Shown here: positions 1 to 6,404 of the stretch, in pieces
Numbering within the stretch: position 1 is the first letter of the stretch
How the letters are laid out: each line of letters begins with the position of its first letter
NCBI GenBank assembly: GCA_937884735.1
Contig: CAKZYI010000258.1
Location: forward strand, 1-7,192
Origin: an uncultured Pleurocapsa sp.
GTDB taxonomy: Bacteria; Cyanobacteriota; Cyanobacteriia; Cyanobacteriales; Xenococcaceae
Direction: 5' to 3'
Length of the DNA: 7,192 nucleotides
Position numbers and translations under genes: made by a program
The notes under the pieces: generated by a model
Seen by the model: only the letters and a program-made list of their open reading frames with translations
What the model was told of the DNA's origin: nothing
Database searches by the model: none

Positions 1-7
1 AAAAATC

Positions 8-98
8 GGCGTTGCATCTTTATGGGATTGTAAAGACTGACTCTAGAGACTAGGAGACGGGGAGATTAGGATAAGGGCATATGCAGCGATGCAACGCC
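8..98. repeat. 11-bp perfect inverted repeat, possible MITE or IS-end remnant
   Basis: GGCGTTGCATC at 8-18 is the exact reverse complement of GATGCAACGCC at 88-98, with 69 bp between the arms. No transposase-like ORF lies between them and I see no clear target-site duplication on either side. The spacing is too long for a simple intrinsic terminator. A short non-autonomous element with terminal inverted repeats is one reading, and a structured RNA or chance pairing are others. The interior also has short palindromes (CTCTAGAG at 41-48, GCATATGC at 77-84). Confidence 0.3.
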
Positions 99-127
99 CA
101 AAAGTCAACAATTGTTCTTGGGGTTGA

Positions 128-1084
128 TCAGTTCCACATCACGGGATTATCATCCAAACTATCAGTCACCTGTCTGCCAATTTCATCTATTTGCTTTAAC
201 TCATCAGAAGATAAATTTACCGAGGCTGCTTTGGCATTGTCTGTGGCTTGTTCAGCATTTCTTGCTCCTGCGATCGCATTTCCTTGGGGTTGAGCAATTA
301 ACCAAGCTAAAGAAAGTTGGGCTAAAGTACAGTGATGGCTTTGGGCAATAGGACGAAGCTGATCTAAAGCTTTTTGAGCGCGTTCAAAGTTTTCTCCTTG
401 AAAAAGAACATTAGCACTGCGATGGTCATCTTGATGAAATTGATGACCAGGGCTAAATTTACCTGTAAGTAGCCCCTGCGCCATTGGAGAATAAGCCAAA
501 ATAGCAATATTGTTTTCTATACAGTAGGGTGCAGCATCGTTTTCCACCTTACGCCAAAACAGAGAGTAGTGTGGCTGAAGACTGTCAATTCTGCCATACA
601 GGGCGGCTTCTTCTAGTTGGGTGCGGGAGAAATTAGAAACTCCAATTGCTCTAATTTTACCGTCTGCTTTTAGCTTATTTAAAGCCTTCATTGTTTCCTC
701 AATTGGCACTACTTCGCTATTAAATGAACCAGAAGGCCAATGAATTTGATATAAATCTAGATAATCGGTTTTTAGATTCTTTAAAGAGCGATCGCAAGCT
801 TCAATTACCTGCTCGTATTTTAGGTGATTGGCAAATACCTTGGAAGCATAAATCAAGCGATCTCGAATATCAGACACAGCTTTGGCTACAATACGCTCAG
901 AATGCCCTTCACCATAGATTTCTGCTGTATCAATAGTGGTAATTCCAGCATCAACAGCAGCCCTGATTGCAGCGGTACTTTCATTATCGTCAATTCCCGA
1001 CCAACCTCTTTTTCCAGCTTGCCAAGTCCCCATTAGTATAGGGGTAATTAAAACATTCGATGTTCCAAGCGATCTCGTTTTCAT
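128..1084 (-). CDS. Aldo/keto reductase
   Basis: This is a cytoplasmic NAD(P)H-dependent oxidoreductase of the aldo/keto reductase superfamily, a TIM-barrel enzyme that reduces aldehydes and ketones. The physiological substrate cannot be told from sequence. All four residues of the catalytic tetrad are in place: D52 and Y57 (in DTAEIYGEG), K82 (ASKVF) and H115 (YQIHW). GVSNFS at 148-153 and the cofactor-binding stretch IAGARNAEQ at 271-279 are also typical. The length of 318 residues is normal for the family, and the C-terminus ending in DDNPVMWN matches cyanobacterial members as I recall them. The ATG start is supported by a Shine-Dalgarno AAAGG (minus strand of 1091-1095) 6 nt upstream. It is probably transcribed alone, because the gap to the lipoprotein gene upstream is 252 bp and contains a terminator-like hairpin. 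No lesion is visible. Confidence 0.93.
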   Translation of the reverse strand: MKTRSLGTSNVLITPILMGTWQAGKRGWSGIDDNESTAAIRAAVDAGITTIDTAEIYGEGHSERIVAKAVSDIRDRLIYASKVFANHLKYEQVIEACDRSLKNLKTDYLDLYQIHWPSGSFNSEVVPIEETMKALNKLKADGKIRAIGVSNFSRTQLEEAALYGRIDSLQPHYSLFWRKVENDAAPYCIENNIAILAYSPMAQGLLTGKFSPGHQFHQDDHRSANVLFQGENFERAQKALDQLRPIAQSHHCTLAQLSLAWLIAQPQGNAIAGARNAEQATDNAKAASVNLSSDELKQIDEIGRQVTDSLDDNPVMWN

Positions 1085-1090
1085 AATCTA

Positions 1091-1095
1091 CCTTT
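1091..1095 (-). promoter_or_regulatory. Ribosome binding site of the aldo/keto reductase
   Basis: AAAGG on the minus strand lies 6 nt before the ATG at 1084 and fixes the start codon. It is one of only two convincing Shine-Dalgarno sequences in the window, the other being that of pheT. Confidence 0.6.
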
Positions 1096-1180
1096 AATGT
1101 GGATCGGGGCAAGCAAGGATTATGCCTAAAAGACAGTTGTGCTATGTCTCAAAGGATTCCCATTAGATACTAACAATGAT

Positions 1181-1198
1181 TTTTAGATTATTCTAAAA
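1181..1198. promoter_or_regulatory. AT-rich dyad upstream of the aldo/keto reductase, candidate operator
   Basis: TTTTAGA at 1181-1187 pairs perfectly with TCTAAAA at 1192-1198 around a 4-nt centre. The dyad lies about 100 bp upstream of the reductase start, where a regulator could bind. It is AT-rich enough to arise by chance, and no matching second copy was seen. Confidence 0.25.
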
Positions 1199-1267
1199 TT
1201 TTGCAGTTGTTTCTTGAATAATTTTACTCCCAGGCATCTGTGAAAAATAGCTTATATTGCAGCCAAA

Positions 1268-1303
1268 AGCGATCGCAGTTTATATTTAACGATTGCGATC
1301 GCT
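1268..1303 (-). terminator. HIP1-based hairpin, probable intrinsic terminator of the lipoprotein gene
   Basis: AGCGATCGCA at 1268-1277 and TGCGATCGCT at 1294-1303 form a perfect 10-bp stem with a 16-nt loop. Three more weak pairs (G-U, A-U, U-G) are possible at the loop side. Read on the minus strand it begins 33 nt after the stop codon of the lipoprotein gene and runs straight into a short T run (TTTT, counting the last stem base). Each arm contains a full HIP1 octamer, so two HIP1 sites act as the stem. The T run is short, so termination efficiency is uncertain. Confidence 0.45.
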
Positions 1304-1336
1304 ACATAATGAGAGCTAAAGTTTTGTCTGTCTAAT

Positions 1337-2209
1337 TTATTCTGGAATAGCTGAAGGATAAACTCGATCTACCACAAGTACAGGTCTTTCTGAATATTCC
1401 ACTTCCAATTCCTTCTGTACATCCAAATCCCAAGTTAGATCGTAATCTGCACCCATATCAGCAGTGACTAAAGAACGCATTTGTCCAGAGACGGCAACGG
1501 TTTCACCATCTTGTATCACTGCTTCAGTCGGATTGGTCACTACCACCAGCAAATCCTCTCCACCGAATAGTTCATCCTCATCAAGAGTAAAAGCATTCTC
1601 ACCATAAACAGCTTCAATTTCCCCTGTTACAGCCAAAACTAGTCCGTAGTATTGAGCTGGATTTTCTGCAATTTCACCAGGTTCGGGTGCAAGAGCTAAT
1701 GATTGGGCAATAATAGCAGGTTTATCTTCGTAATCTACATATAGCTCTGGATCTAAATCTAACTCATACTCTGATTCAATATCGGCAAAAACAAATTGAA
1801 CTACTTCGCCTGTTGCCTGAACTTCGGTATCATCTTCGGGGAGGACAAATATTTCGCCACTGGCATTTAAAATTAAAACATCTTCTCCACCAAAGAAATC
1901 TTGGTCGCCAACAATAAAGCTTGCTGGTTCAACAGTCTCAAGAGCCTCACTCCTTATAGTGACAGTTTTACCAATCAAACTTTCACTATCATTTGCAACT
2001 TCTTCTATGGTTACGTTTCCCGTATCCTGTGCGACAACAGAAGCTTTACTTTCTATTGCTACGTTAGTTTGAGTCATGCCATCTTCTACTTCTAGTCGAT
2101 CGCCTGGATCGATTTCTGATACTGCATTCATTTCTCCACCACAAGCAGTTAGAGATGCGATCGCCATTAACAACAATGTAGATTTAGAAAATATTTTAAT
2201 TAGATTCAT
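1337..2209 (-). CDS. Acidic lipoprotein with a tandem domain duplication, function unknown
   Basis: The 290-residue product starts with a classic lipoprotein signal: K5 and K9, a hydrophobic core at about 11-19, and the lipobox LTAC with lipidated Cys23 followed by GG. It should be exported by Sec and anchored to a membrane facing the periplasm. The mature protein is very rich in Asp and Glu and has no further Cys. It contains two diverged copies of one domain, at about 78-172 and 186-285. Shared landmarks are FFGGEDVLIL (105-114) against LFGGEDLLVV (214-223), ATGEV against VSGQM, and a DLDPELYVDYEDKPAII segment against DVQKELEVEYSERPVLV. The alternating hydrophobic pattern suggests beta-rich, perhaps OB-like folds, which is inference only. 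I do not recognise a named family. The ATG has only a weak purine-rich leader (AAAGAAA). Confidence 0.82.
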   Translation of the reverse strand: MNLIKIFSKSTLLLMAIASLTACGGEMNAVSEIDPGDRLEVEDGMTQTNVAIESKASVVAQDTGNVTIEEVANDSESLIGKTVTIRSEALETVEPASFIVGDQDFFGGEDVLILNASGEIFVLPEDDTEVQATGEVVQFVFADIESEYELDLDPELYVDYEDKPAIIAQSLALAPEPGEIAENPAQYYGLVLAVTGEIEAVYGENAFTLDEDELFGGEDLLVVVTNPTEAVIQDGETVAVSGQMRSLVTADMGADYDLTWDLDVQKELEVEYSERPVLVVDRVYPSAIPE

Positions 2210-2262
2210 GTTGGTTTCTTTATTTTATTTTTGCAGCAATATTAAAAATGCTTTTGGCTTGA

Positions 2263-2268
2263 ATTATA
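2263..2268 (-). promoter_or_regulatory. Candidate -10 element of the lipoprotein gene
   Basis: The minus strand reads a perfect TATAAT here, 53 nt before the ATG at 2209, implying a leader of about 45 nt. No convincing -35 hexamer is found 16-18 bp upstream. In DNA this AT-rich a TATAAT can occur by chance. Confidence 0.35.
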
Positions 2269-2428
2269 GAATTGATAAAAATTCAATATTTACTGAATAT
2301 AAATTACTGAGTTAATAAAAAGTGTCTATCTACAGTAGTAAAATACACAAAATATCTGTTAAACAGTAATAAAATAAAAGATACTTTGAGCTTAAATTGC
2401 TTGTTTATCAGCAAGTAGGCAATCATTT

Positions 2429-2453
2429 TTTTGCAGTAAAAAAACATGCAAAA
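2429..2453. promoter_or_regulatory. Dyad TTTTGCA-N11-TGCAAAA, candidate regulator site or hairpin
   Basis: TTTTGCA at 2429-2435 and TGCAAAA at 2447-2453 are perfect inverted arms around an 11-nt A-rich centre. The same half-site recurs singly near both gene starts (2229-2235 and 2652-2658). That arrangement would suit a dimeric DNA-binding protein acting on both divergent genes. No regulator gene is present in the window to support this. Confidence 0.3.
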
Positions 2454-2692
2454 TATATCTTAGGTAATAAAAGCGTAAATTTATTAATTGATAAAAACTT
2501 TAAATATTCTTGTATAAAATACTTCTTGTGTAGGATGATATTTATCTACAATTATAATATGTATCAATACATAAAATAGATCTGAAATATTTGTTTTGAA
2601 TATTTTATTATGATAATTTGTCTCTTTTGGTAGAGCCATCAAACAGCAATATTTTGCAATCTAGATAGTAGAACCTATTGAATAACTTATTG

Positions 2693-3259
2693 ATGCAAAA
2701 TAAATTAAATTCTCCAACAACACCATCTAAACAAAAATTTGCTGGTGTGTTTCGGCTTTTAGGACAAATTAGCTACTGGATACATTTAATCTTGGGTGCA
2801 ACTTCTGCGATTATCTTGGGATTAATAATTTTTAGCCGTAGATTAGGCACTACCGCAGACAACACAGCCATTAGTATTAGCATTTTTCTAACTGTGAGTA
2901 GTCTGGTTGCTTTGGGAATTAGAATATTCTTTGCCTGGCGTTACAGTCGTTTGGCAAGACAACTACAGTTAGCAACTCCAAAACAGCCGAGCCGAATTGA
3001 AATTATTGGACTGTTACGAATAGGGTTGACTATTAGTCTTGTCGGCTTGATTTTAGCATTCCTCGCATCGGAAACCACAGTAGTAAGCATTATTGCCCAA
3101 GCGATCGCCCAACCTCAAGCCTCACCAGTATACGAACCACAGCAGGCAATTGAGACTGCCGATTTATTTTTAGATTTTGTAAATGTAACTATTCTTGGCG
3201 CACATGCCCTCGGAACGATTAATTCATTGGGATTACTAAATTGGATTACACGAGAATAA
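2693..3259 (+). CDS. DUF3611 family integral membrane protein
   Basis: I recognise this as a DUF3611 family protein (PF12263), common in cyanobacteria, with no defined function that I know of. Starting at the ATG the product is 188 residues, near the family's usual length. Four hydrophobic segments are visible at about 28-48, 60-81, 104-125 and 162-184, so a thylakoid or plasma membrane location is likely. The family's recognisable stretches are present: the FRLLGQISYWIHLILG segment near the N-terminus, WRYSRLARQL between helices 2 and 3, and the PSRIEIIGLLRIGL stretch leading into helix 3. After helix 3 comes an IAQAIAQPQA...VYEP loop. A TTG at 2678 would add five residues (MNNLL), but neither start has a good Shine-Dalgarno, so ATG 2693 is preferred. 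The next gene starts 12 bp after the stop, suggesting co-transcription. Confidence 0.85.
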   Translation: MQNKLNSPTTPSKQKFAGVFRLLGQISYWIHLILGATSAIILGLIIFSRRLGTTADNTAISISIFLTVSSLVALGIRIFFAWRYSRLARQLQLATPKQPSRIEIIGLLRIGLTISLVGLILAFLASETTVVSIIAQAIAQPQASPVYEPQQAIETADLFLDFVNVTILGAHALGTINSLGLLNWITRE

Positions 3260-3271
3260 AGATTATTAATT

Positions 3272-3640
3272 ATGGATAAACATCAATCACCAAACAATTA
3301 CACAGAAATAGAGCTAGAACCAACTATGTATTCAGTAGCTTCAAATCAAGGACTCGCAACTGAATACGATGGTTTAATGGGAGTATTGTTTATGGGTATA
3401 GTCACGGTAGCAGGTTTCAACTTGATGTATCGAAGATCGCCATTCTATTTAGATAGAGTCAGACCCTTAAAGCCAAATATCTTCAAAAGATTCGCTCAAC
3501 CTACCTGTAAAAAATGCCGTTTTTACAACCGTAATGGATATTTTAAATGTTCGGTTCATTCACTACGTGGGAATAATTTAGACGCTGAAAATTGTCCTAA
3601 TTACTGGCAACGCGATCGCCGTAAATTTATGCACCGATAA
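3272..3640 (+). CDS. Small membrane protein with a four-cysteine C-terminal cluster, function unknown
   Basis: The 122-residue product has an acidic soluble N-terminus (1-33) and one hydrophobic segment at about 34-52 followed by Arg54-Arg55, which by the positive-inside rule puts the C-terminus in the cytoplasm. A basic C-terminal part carries Cys79, Cys82, Cys93 and Cys108 in the pattern CxxC-x10-C-x14-C, with His96 close by. Such spacing suits a zinc site or an iron-sulfur cluster, which is inference from pattern only. The segment CRFYNRNGYFKCSVHS vaguely recalls short cyanobacterial Cys-rich families such as DUF6464, but I cannot assign it. It begins 12 bp after the DUF3611 gene and has no clear Shine-Dalgarno, so translation is probably coupled within a bicistronic mRNA. 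The stop is TAA. Confidence 0.75.
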   Translation: MDKHQSPNNYTEIELEPTMYSVASNQGLATEYDGLMGVLFMGIVTVAGFNLMYRRSPFYLDRVRPLKPNIFKRFAQPTCKKCRFYNRNGYFKCSVHSLRGNNLDAENCPNYWQRDRRKFMHR

Positions 3641-3741
3641 AGCTAGAAGTTTTGCTTGTTTTTGAATATAGTTAAATCTTTACCCAAAGGCGATCGCAAA
3701 ACTAAAATTAGCATTATCCATAGAAAATTTAGTCGAAAATC
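3641..3741. other. Convergent intergenic gap, no strong terminator seen
   Basis: Two genes converge on these 101 bp. After the plus-strand gene there is only a weak AAGC/GCTT stem followed by GTTTTT (about 3639-3662). One HIP1 octamer sits at 3690-3697. No GC-rich hairpin with a T run serves pheT on the minus strand, so its end is undefined here. Confidence 0.3.
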
Positions 3742-4854
3742 TTAACTCCGCAAAGTCACATCAAACTTCTTAATTAGAGTATCGCGGACTTTTTGATGAA
3801 CTGGATCGACATCTTTATCGGTCAAAGTGCGATCGCTTGCTTGATAAACCAAATTAAAAGCTAAACTCCGTTGTCCTTCTGGGACATTTTTGCCTTTGTA
3901 TTCGTCAAACACCTCTACTTTTTGTAGTAGCTTGCCACCTGTTTTACTCATTACCTTAGAAATGTCAGTTACAGATAAATCCAACGGGGCAAACAGTGCT
4001 AAGTCTCTAGCCGAACCTGGATAGGTGGAATAGCTTTTGAACTTAGGAGTAATAACGGAATCTCGATTTAATACAGTCAATAAAAGGCTGAAATCCAACT
4101 CAAACAAATACACTTCATCAGGCAAACCTTTTTCTTGCCCTACTTGGGGATGAATTTGTCCGAAGACACCCAAACGTCTACCCTGTAGCCATAGTGCAGC
4201 AGTACGCCCTGGATGAAGTCTTTCTTGAATATTGTCTGGACGGTATTCAACGCTAATACCCAAGTTGGCAAAAACATTTTCGAGGACTCCCTTAGCGTCA
4301 TACCAAGTCATAGGTGTACCTTTGCCACCATTAATCCACGTTCCTTCTGGGGTAATATTCCCTCCCATAATTCCCGCTACTGAATCTTTCTCTCGTAACT
4401 TATCTTCCTCTTGCCAAAATACTCGCTCAATTTCAAAAGCATTTAGAGCACCGTTACCTTGGTCTTGGTTGTAAACAAAGGCATCCAGCAATCCTGCAAA
4501 CAATTCGCTACGCAAAGAAGAATATTCTGCCAGTAGAGGATTGGACAGATTTACTTCTTTTCCTGTGGGTTTGACCAAAGAATATTGAACTACTTCTGTT
4601 AAACCCACACCCCGCAATACAGCGCGGAGTTTGCTTTTGATTCCATATTCAGGAGAAAGAGATCCTGGTTCAGTTTTAGCAGGGAGGGTATCACAAAAGC
4701 GATCGTAACCATAAAGACGAGCTACTTCTTCAATCAGATCGATTTCCCGTTCTAAATCGCGATAGCGATAAGGAGGAACTTTTACTGACCAAGTATCTTC
4801 TTTCCCGTCTACTAGCTCCAATTGACAGCCTAATGCGCCCATAATAGCTTCCAC
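3742..4854 (-). CDS. pheT: PheT C-terminal part: rest of B5, catalytic-like core and FDX-ACB domain
   Basis: This is the continuation of pheT in the same frame. The 370 codons shown start at a GTG, and 13 further sense codons (LEYDGTCHIEAAD) link it back to the TAG. The rest of B5 is intact, including the conserved acidic run DLEREIDLIEEVARLYGYD at about 33-51. The catalytic-like core of the beta subunit follows at about 65-265, and the FDX-ACB anticodon-binding domain at about 273-370, from KSYSTYPGSARDLAL to KKFDVTLRS. Separate translation is conceivable: the ATG at 4842, four codons in from the GTG, has GGAAG 5 nt upstream, a modest Shine-Dalgarno match. More likely these codons belong to one full-length product. 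The gene ends with TAA. Confidence 0.88.
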   Translation of the reverse strand: MEAIMGALGCQLELVDGKEDTWSVKVPPYRYRDLEREIDLIEEVARLYGYDRFCDTLPAKTEPGSLSPEYGIKSKLRAVLRGVGLTEVVQYSLVKPTGKEVNLSNPLLAEYSSLRSELFAGLLDAFVYNQDQGNGALNAFEIERVFWQEEDKLREKDSVAGIMGGNITPEGTWINGGKGTPMTWYDAKGVLENVFANLGISVEYRPDNIQERLHPGRTAALWLQGRRLGVFGQIHPQVGQEKGLPDEVYLFELDFSLLLTVLNRDSVITPKFKSYSTYPGSARDLALFAPLDLSVTDISKVMSKTGGKLLQKVEVFDEYKGKNVPEGQRSLAFNLVYQASDRTLTDKDVDPVHQKVRDTLIKKFDVTLRS

Positions 4855-4893
4855 GTCAGCTGCTTCGATGTGACAAGTCCCATCATATTCTAA

Positions 4894-6180
4894 CTAAACG
4901 GCGCCAAGCAAATGATTAATTCTATTCAAGCGCAACTCGATCGCAGGTAAGCTATAAAAATCCACTCGATTATCAGACATTCCTTGAGCCACAGGATTAC
5001 CCCCTGCTAGCTCTTGCAACAAGGCGATCGCTCTTTTACAAGCCGACTCTAATTCCACTTGGTTTACACCCCGTTCGTAACGAGTTGAGGCTTCGCTACG
5101 CATACTATGAGCGCGAGATGAGCGTCGAATAGCCACAGGATCGAATAGTGCAGCTTCTAAGACAATATTATTGGTGTTGCCATCAACTTCCGTCTCTTCG
5201 CCTCCCAAGACTCCCCCAAGAGCCACAGGCTTATCGTTGGCAGTAATTAATAAATTCTCTGTTGCTAAATTTCGTTCTTGTTCGTCGAGAGTTTTTAACT
5301 TTTCTCCTTCGGCGGCAAAACGTACTCCAATATTCAAATCACTATTTCCAGCAACCTGCTGTAACTTCTCGCGATCAAATGCGTGCAAAGGTTGTCCCCA
5401 TTCCAACAAAACATAGTTAGTAACGTCAACTACGTTATTGATCGGGCGAGTACCCGCTGCTTCAAGTCGCCACTTCAACCAGTCAGGAGAAGGCTCAACT
5501 TTCACGCCTTCAATTACCGTACCAATATAAGCCATACAGGCTTCTGATTCTTGGACATCAATTTTTAAAGAACTATTAGCTGTAATATTCTGTTCTTCAA
5601 TTTCTGGTAGCCTCATCTCTGCCCCCGTCAAAGCACATACTTCTCGCGCAATACCTACCATGCTTAACGCATCAGCTCTGTTAGCAGTAGTTGCCAAGTC
5701 CAAAATAACTTCATTCAAACCCATCAATGGACGCACATCATCACCTGGTTTGATATTATCTTCCTCAAAGATATATATTCCTTCTGACTCTTTCTCTAAA
5801 CCTAATTCTGTTAGAGAACAAATCATCCCCGCAGAAGGCTCTCCCCGCAATTTTGTGGGCTTGAGCTTCAAATTAATTGCAGGTAAAAAAGTTCCAACCG
5901 TAGCAACAGGAACAAAAATATCGGCTCTGACATTCGACGCACCACAGACATTATTTAGGTGTTCTTCTGCACCAATATCTACTTTACAGACGCTTAATTT
6001 ATCAGCATTGGGGTGCTGCGATCGCTCTAAAACTTTTCCCACAACCACACCATCAGCTTGCGATCGTAGGTCGATTAGTTCTTCTAATTCAAATCCTGCA
6101 ATAGTTAAAACCCTCCCCAACTCTTCAGGAGACATATTGATATCAACAAATTCTTTTAGCCAGTTTAGAGAGACGCGCAT
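4894..6180 (-). CDS. pheT: PheT N-terminal part: tRNA-binding, B3/B4 editing domain and start of B5
   Basis: This 428-residue portion starts with the family's typical MRVSLNWLKEFVD. The EMAP/OB-type tRNA-binding domain covers about 40-150, with HPNADKLSVC at 56-65, the NVCGASNVR stretch at 77-85 and KLRGEPSAGMICSLTELGL at 110-128. The B3/B4 editing domain covers about 210-385, with TRPINNVVDVTNYV (244-257), GQPLHAFD (262-269), ALGGVLGG (320-327) and the SMRSEASTRYERG stretch (359-371). B5 opens at about 410 with ELRLNRINHLLGAV and is cut by the TAG. A Shine-Dalgarno AAAGG (minus strand of 6186-6190) 5 nt upstream fixes the ATG. If the stop is real and terminates, this fragment would keep tRNA-binding and editing modules but lose the PheS-contacting core. 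Confidence 0.9.
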   Translation of the reverse strand: MRVSLNWLKEFVDINMSPEELGRVLTIAGFELEELIDLRSQADGVVVGKVLERSQHPNADKLSVCKVDIGAEEHLNNVCGASNVRADIFVPVATVGTFLPAINLKLKPTKLRGEPSAGMICSLTELGLEKESEGIYIFEEDNIKPGDDVRPLMGLNEVILDLATTANRADALSMVGIAREVCALTGAEMRLPEIEEQNITANSSLKIDVQESEACMAYIGTVIEGVKVEPSPDWLKWRLEAAGTRPINNVVDVTNYVLLEWGQPLHAFDREKLQQVAGNSDLNIGVRFAAEGEKLKTLDEQERNLATENLLITANDKPVALGGVLGGEETEVDGNTNNIVLEAALFDPVAIRRSSRAHSMRSEASTRYERGVNQVELESACKRAIALLQELAGGNPVAQGMSDNRVDFYSLPAIELRLNRINHLLGAV

Positions 6181-6185
6181 CGAAG

Positions 6186-6190
6186 CCTTT
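6186..6190 (-). promoter_or_regulatory. Ribosome binding site of pheT
   Basis: AAAGG on the minus strand lies 5 nt before the pheT ATG at 6180. It confirms the start chosen from the conserved N-terminal sequence. Confidence 0.6.
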
Positions 6191-6404
6191 ATTTATGATT
6201 TACTTATATTCCGCAAAGAGTATTTTATCGTTAAATCGTTACTGCTTGAAGAGAAGTAAGGCAGTAGGGCGATCGCAAATTACTTATAAATATCTTTTTG
6301 TAAAACTCAAAAAGCAAAGTGAGAGATGATTAGTAAATAAGAAAAAACAATAAACGTTAATTGTAGATGAACATAAGATCACAGCATTCTCAATAAAAAA
6401 ACAA

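Larger units (their letters stand above)
2210..2692. other. Long AT-rich divergent intergenic region with repeated TTTTGCA heptamers
   Basis: This spacer of about 480 bp separates the minus-strand lipoprotein gene from the plus-strand DUF3611 gene and is clearly more AT-rich than the genes around it. No credible gene is seen in it: the only ORF, 60 codons at 2397-2579, has low-complexity Lys/Asn/Tyr/Ile content. It holds TTTTGCA or its complement at 2229-2235, 2429-2435, 2447-2453 and 2652-2658, and once more at 2694-2700 over the DUF3611 ATG. Other candidates are a plus-strand TTGATA (2488-2493) with TATAAA (2513-2518) 19 bp apart, a TATAAT at 2553-2558 and a GATAAT at 2612-2617. Promoters for both flanking genes must lie here. 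Confidence 0.6.
3742..6180 (-). pseudogene. pheT: Phenylalanyl-tRNA synthetase beta subunit, interrupted by one in-frame TAG
   Basis: PheT pairs with PheS as an alpha2-beta2 enzyme that charges tRNA-Phe in the cytoplasm, and it supplies tRNA binding and editing of mis-charged tyrosine. From ATG 6180 to TAA 3742 the gene spans 813 codons in one frame, about the usual cyanobacterial length, and every domain from the N-terminal tRNA-binding module to the C-terminal FDX-ACB is present. The single defect is TAG at 4896-4894 (codon 429), in the context GTT TAG TTA within the B5 domain. Frame is kept across it, so this is a nonsense substitution and not a frameshift. The enzyme is essential in bacteria and the rest of the gene is not decayed, so a sequencing error, a recent mutation or functional readthrough are all more likely than an old pseudogene. 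pheS is not adjacent, which is usual in cyanobacteria. Confidence 0.85.
270..6276. repeat. Twelve HIP1 octamers (GCGATCGC) across the window
   Basis: Copies start at 270, 788, 1269, 1295, 2157, 3101, 3612, 3690, 3829, 5024, 6018 and 6269. HIP1 is the highly iterated palindrome of many cyanobacterial genomes. It occurs here both within genes and in spacers but is absent from the AT-rich divergent spacer (2210-2692) and from 6277 to the right end, which covers the coiled-coil gene and the edge ORF. Confidence 0.9.

Noticed and set aside
112..351. Small plus-strand ORFs over the reductase (also at 81-293, 724-936 and 824-1036)
   Set aside because: They overlap the aldo/keto reductase on the opposite strand, whose full catalytic tetrad makes it the real gene.
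2397..2579. 60-codon plus-strand ORF in the divergent spacer
   Set aside because: Its composition (Lys, Asn, Tyr, Ile) is what random AT-rich DNA gives. It has no Shine-Dalgarno and no recognisable motif.
4855..4896. Frameshift as the cause of the pheT interruption
   Set aside because: Codons on both sides of the TAG are in one frame and read continuous PheT sequence. A tandem TTAG-TTAG on the minus strand overlaps the stop, but a 4-nt slip would have shifted the frame, which is not seen.
3742..6180. Genetic code change (TAG read as an amino acid)
   Set aside because: Only one internal TAG occurs in all the genes here, and cyanobacteria use the standard code. The absence of TAG as a terminator in this handful of genes is too small a sample to argue from.
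5660..6259. 199-codon plus-strand ORF antisense to pheT
   Set aside because: It lies opposite conserved PheT domains, is Ser-rich low-complexity sequence with no family signal, and is explained as a shadow of the real coding strand.
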